From: Granulicella sp.
GTDB lineage: Bacteria > Acidobacteriota > Terriglobia > Terriglobales > Acidobacteriaceae
DNA: 6,568 nt
Assembly (NCBI GenBank): GCA_003133205.1
Contig: PKWK01000116.1
Span: 4,853 to 11,420 of the forward strand
Reading direction: 5' to 3'
Shown here: piece by piece, positions 5,884 to 6,568 of the stretch
Position numbering within the stretch: position 1 is the stretch's first letter
Layout of the letters: each line of letters opens with the position of its first letter
The notes under the pieces: generated by a model
Told to the model about the DNA's origin: nothing
What the model saw: the letters and a program-made list of their open reading frames with translations, nothing else
Database searches by the model: none
Translations under genes and position numbers: made by a program

Positions 5884-6568
5884 ATGGCAAATCAATCCAA
5901 GACCGTTTTGACCGGCGAAGTTCGGAAGCTGCCGATGATGCCGATCCGCGACATGGTCATCTTTCCCCATATGATGACTCCGTTTGTGGTGGGGCGCGAA
6001 TCGAGTGTACGTGCGCTCGAAGAGGCGCTGACCGGCGACCGCAAGATCTTCCTCGCAACCCAGCACGATGCGTCCGTCGATGAGCCCGGCGCAGACGACA
6101 TCTATGAGACAGGTACGATCGGGAACATCGTCCAGAGCGTGCGCATGCCGGACGGCAACATCAAGGTGCTGGTGGAAGGTGTGGAGCGGGCTCGTTCGAT
6201 CGAGGTGAGCGACGAAGACGGCTTCTTTGTCGCAACCGTACGCACGGGCAAGACCCAACTGGAGATGACGCCGCAGGTGGAGCAGATGATGCACCGCGTG
6301 CACACTCTGTTCGAGCAGTACGTGAAGCTGCAGCAGTCGCTGAACCACGAGACCATGGCGGCGAGCGTCCGCATGGACGAGCCGGCCAAGCTGGCGGACA
6401 CGATTGCGGCAAACCTGCAACTGGGGATCGACGAGAAGCAGCAGTTGCTGGATGTGTTCGATCCGGAGACGCGGCTGGCACGCATTGGCGATGTGCTGGA
6501 TGTTGCGATCGAGAAGTTGAACATGGACCGGACCATCCAATCGCGTGTGAAGCGCCAGATGGAGAAGG
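5884..6568 (+). CDS. lon: Endopeptidase Lon, N-terminal part (runs off the right edge)
   Basis: Lon is a cytoplasmic ATP-dependent protease in which a substrate-binding N-domain, an AAA+ module and a Ser-Lys protease domain lie on one chain. It degrades misfolded proteins and selected regulators. The window holds 228 complete codons plus one base, covering only the N-domain. Its opening follows the family pattern: LPMMPIRDMVIFPHMMTPF at 16-34, GRESSVRALEEAL, then the GTIGNIVQSVRMPDGNIKVLVEG stretch where the N-domain beta-barrel is most conserved, and a helical region ending in RVKRQMEK at the border. Nothing can be said about the ATPase or catalytic residues. ATG 5884 is preceded by GGGGAG at 5875-5880, only three bases away, which is tight but acceptable. 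The gene follows clpX by 240 bases that contain hairpins, so it is probably its own transcription unit. Confidence 0.96.
   Translation, partial: MANQSKTVLTGEVRKLPMMPIRDMVIFPHMMTPFVVGRESSVRALEEALTGDRKIFLATQHDASVDEPGADDIYETGTIGNIVQSVRMPDGNIKVLVEGVERARSIEVSDEDGFFVATVRTGKTQLEMTPQVEQMMHRVHTLFEQYVKLQQSLNHETMAASVRMDEPAKLADTIAANLQLGIDEKQQLLDVFDPETRLARIGDVLDVAIEKLNMDRTIQSRVKRQMEK

Noticed and set aside
5776..6540. Minus-strand open frame of 254 codons opposite lon
   Set aside because: Fully antisense to the conserved Lon N-domain, with low-complexity His/Leu/Arg-rich translation typical of a shadow frame.

Overview
The window is about 6.6 kb of GC-rich bacterial chromosome. Protein features (family 5 uracil-DNA glycosylase, ClpX and Lon sequence style), the base composition and the gene neighbourhood suggest a soil Acidobacteriota of the Terriglobia type (Granulicella, Terriglobus or Edaphobacter relatives). 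That assignment is an inference from recall, not from a search. No mobile element, phage gene, CRISPR array, tRNA or rRNA is visible, and no stretch longer than 300 bases lacks a gene.

Left part (1-1902): a partial gene runs leftward off the window edge and encodes a family 5 (UDGb-type) uracil-DNA glycosylase with its four iron-sulphur cysteines. Its start lies about 90 bases from a divergent rightward gene for a membrane-anchored protein of the aldose 1-epimerase / galactose mutarotase-like fold.

Right part (2053-6568): this is the classical cytoplasmic protein quality-control cluster in the order tig - clpP - clpX - lon, all on the plus strand. Trigger factor (Tig) binds nascent chains at the ribosome, ClpX unfolds substrates and feeds them to the ClpP peptidase barrel, and Lon degrades damaged proteins independently. 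tig and clpP are separated by 62 bases without a terminator and are probably co-transcribed. A strong 12-bp hairpin follows clpP, clpX has its own leader, and another hairpin group separates clpX from lon, so at least three transcription units are likely. The lon gene runs off the right edge.

The genes are mostly ordinary housekeeping genes. The unusual points are a perfectly alternating nine-histidine tract in an N-terminal extension of trigger factor, encoded partly by an 18-bp tandem duplication; a TTG start for tig, supported by a good ribosome binding site, behind a leader closed by an 8-bp perfect inverted repeat; a divergent trigger-factor PPIase domain; a 12-bp direct repeat in front of clpX; and a hairpin-rich clpX-lon spacer. 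I see no clear evidence for a wholly new multi-gene system.
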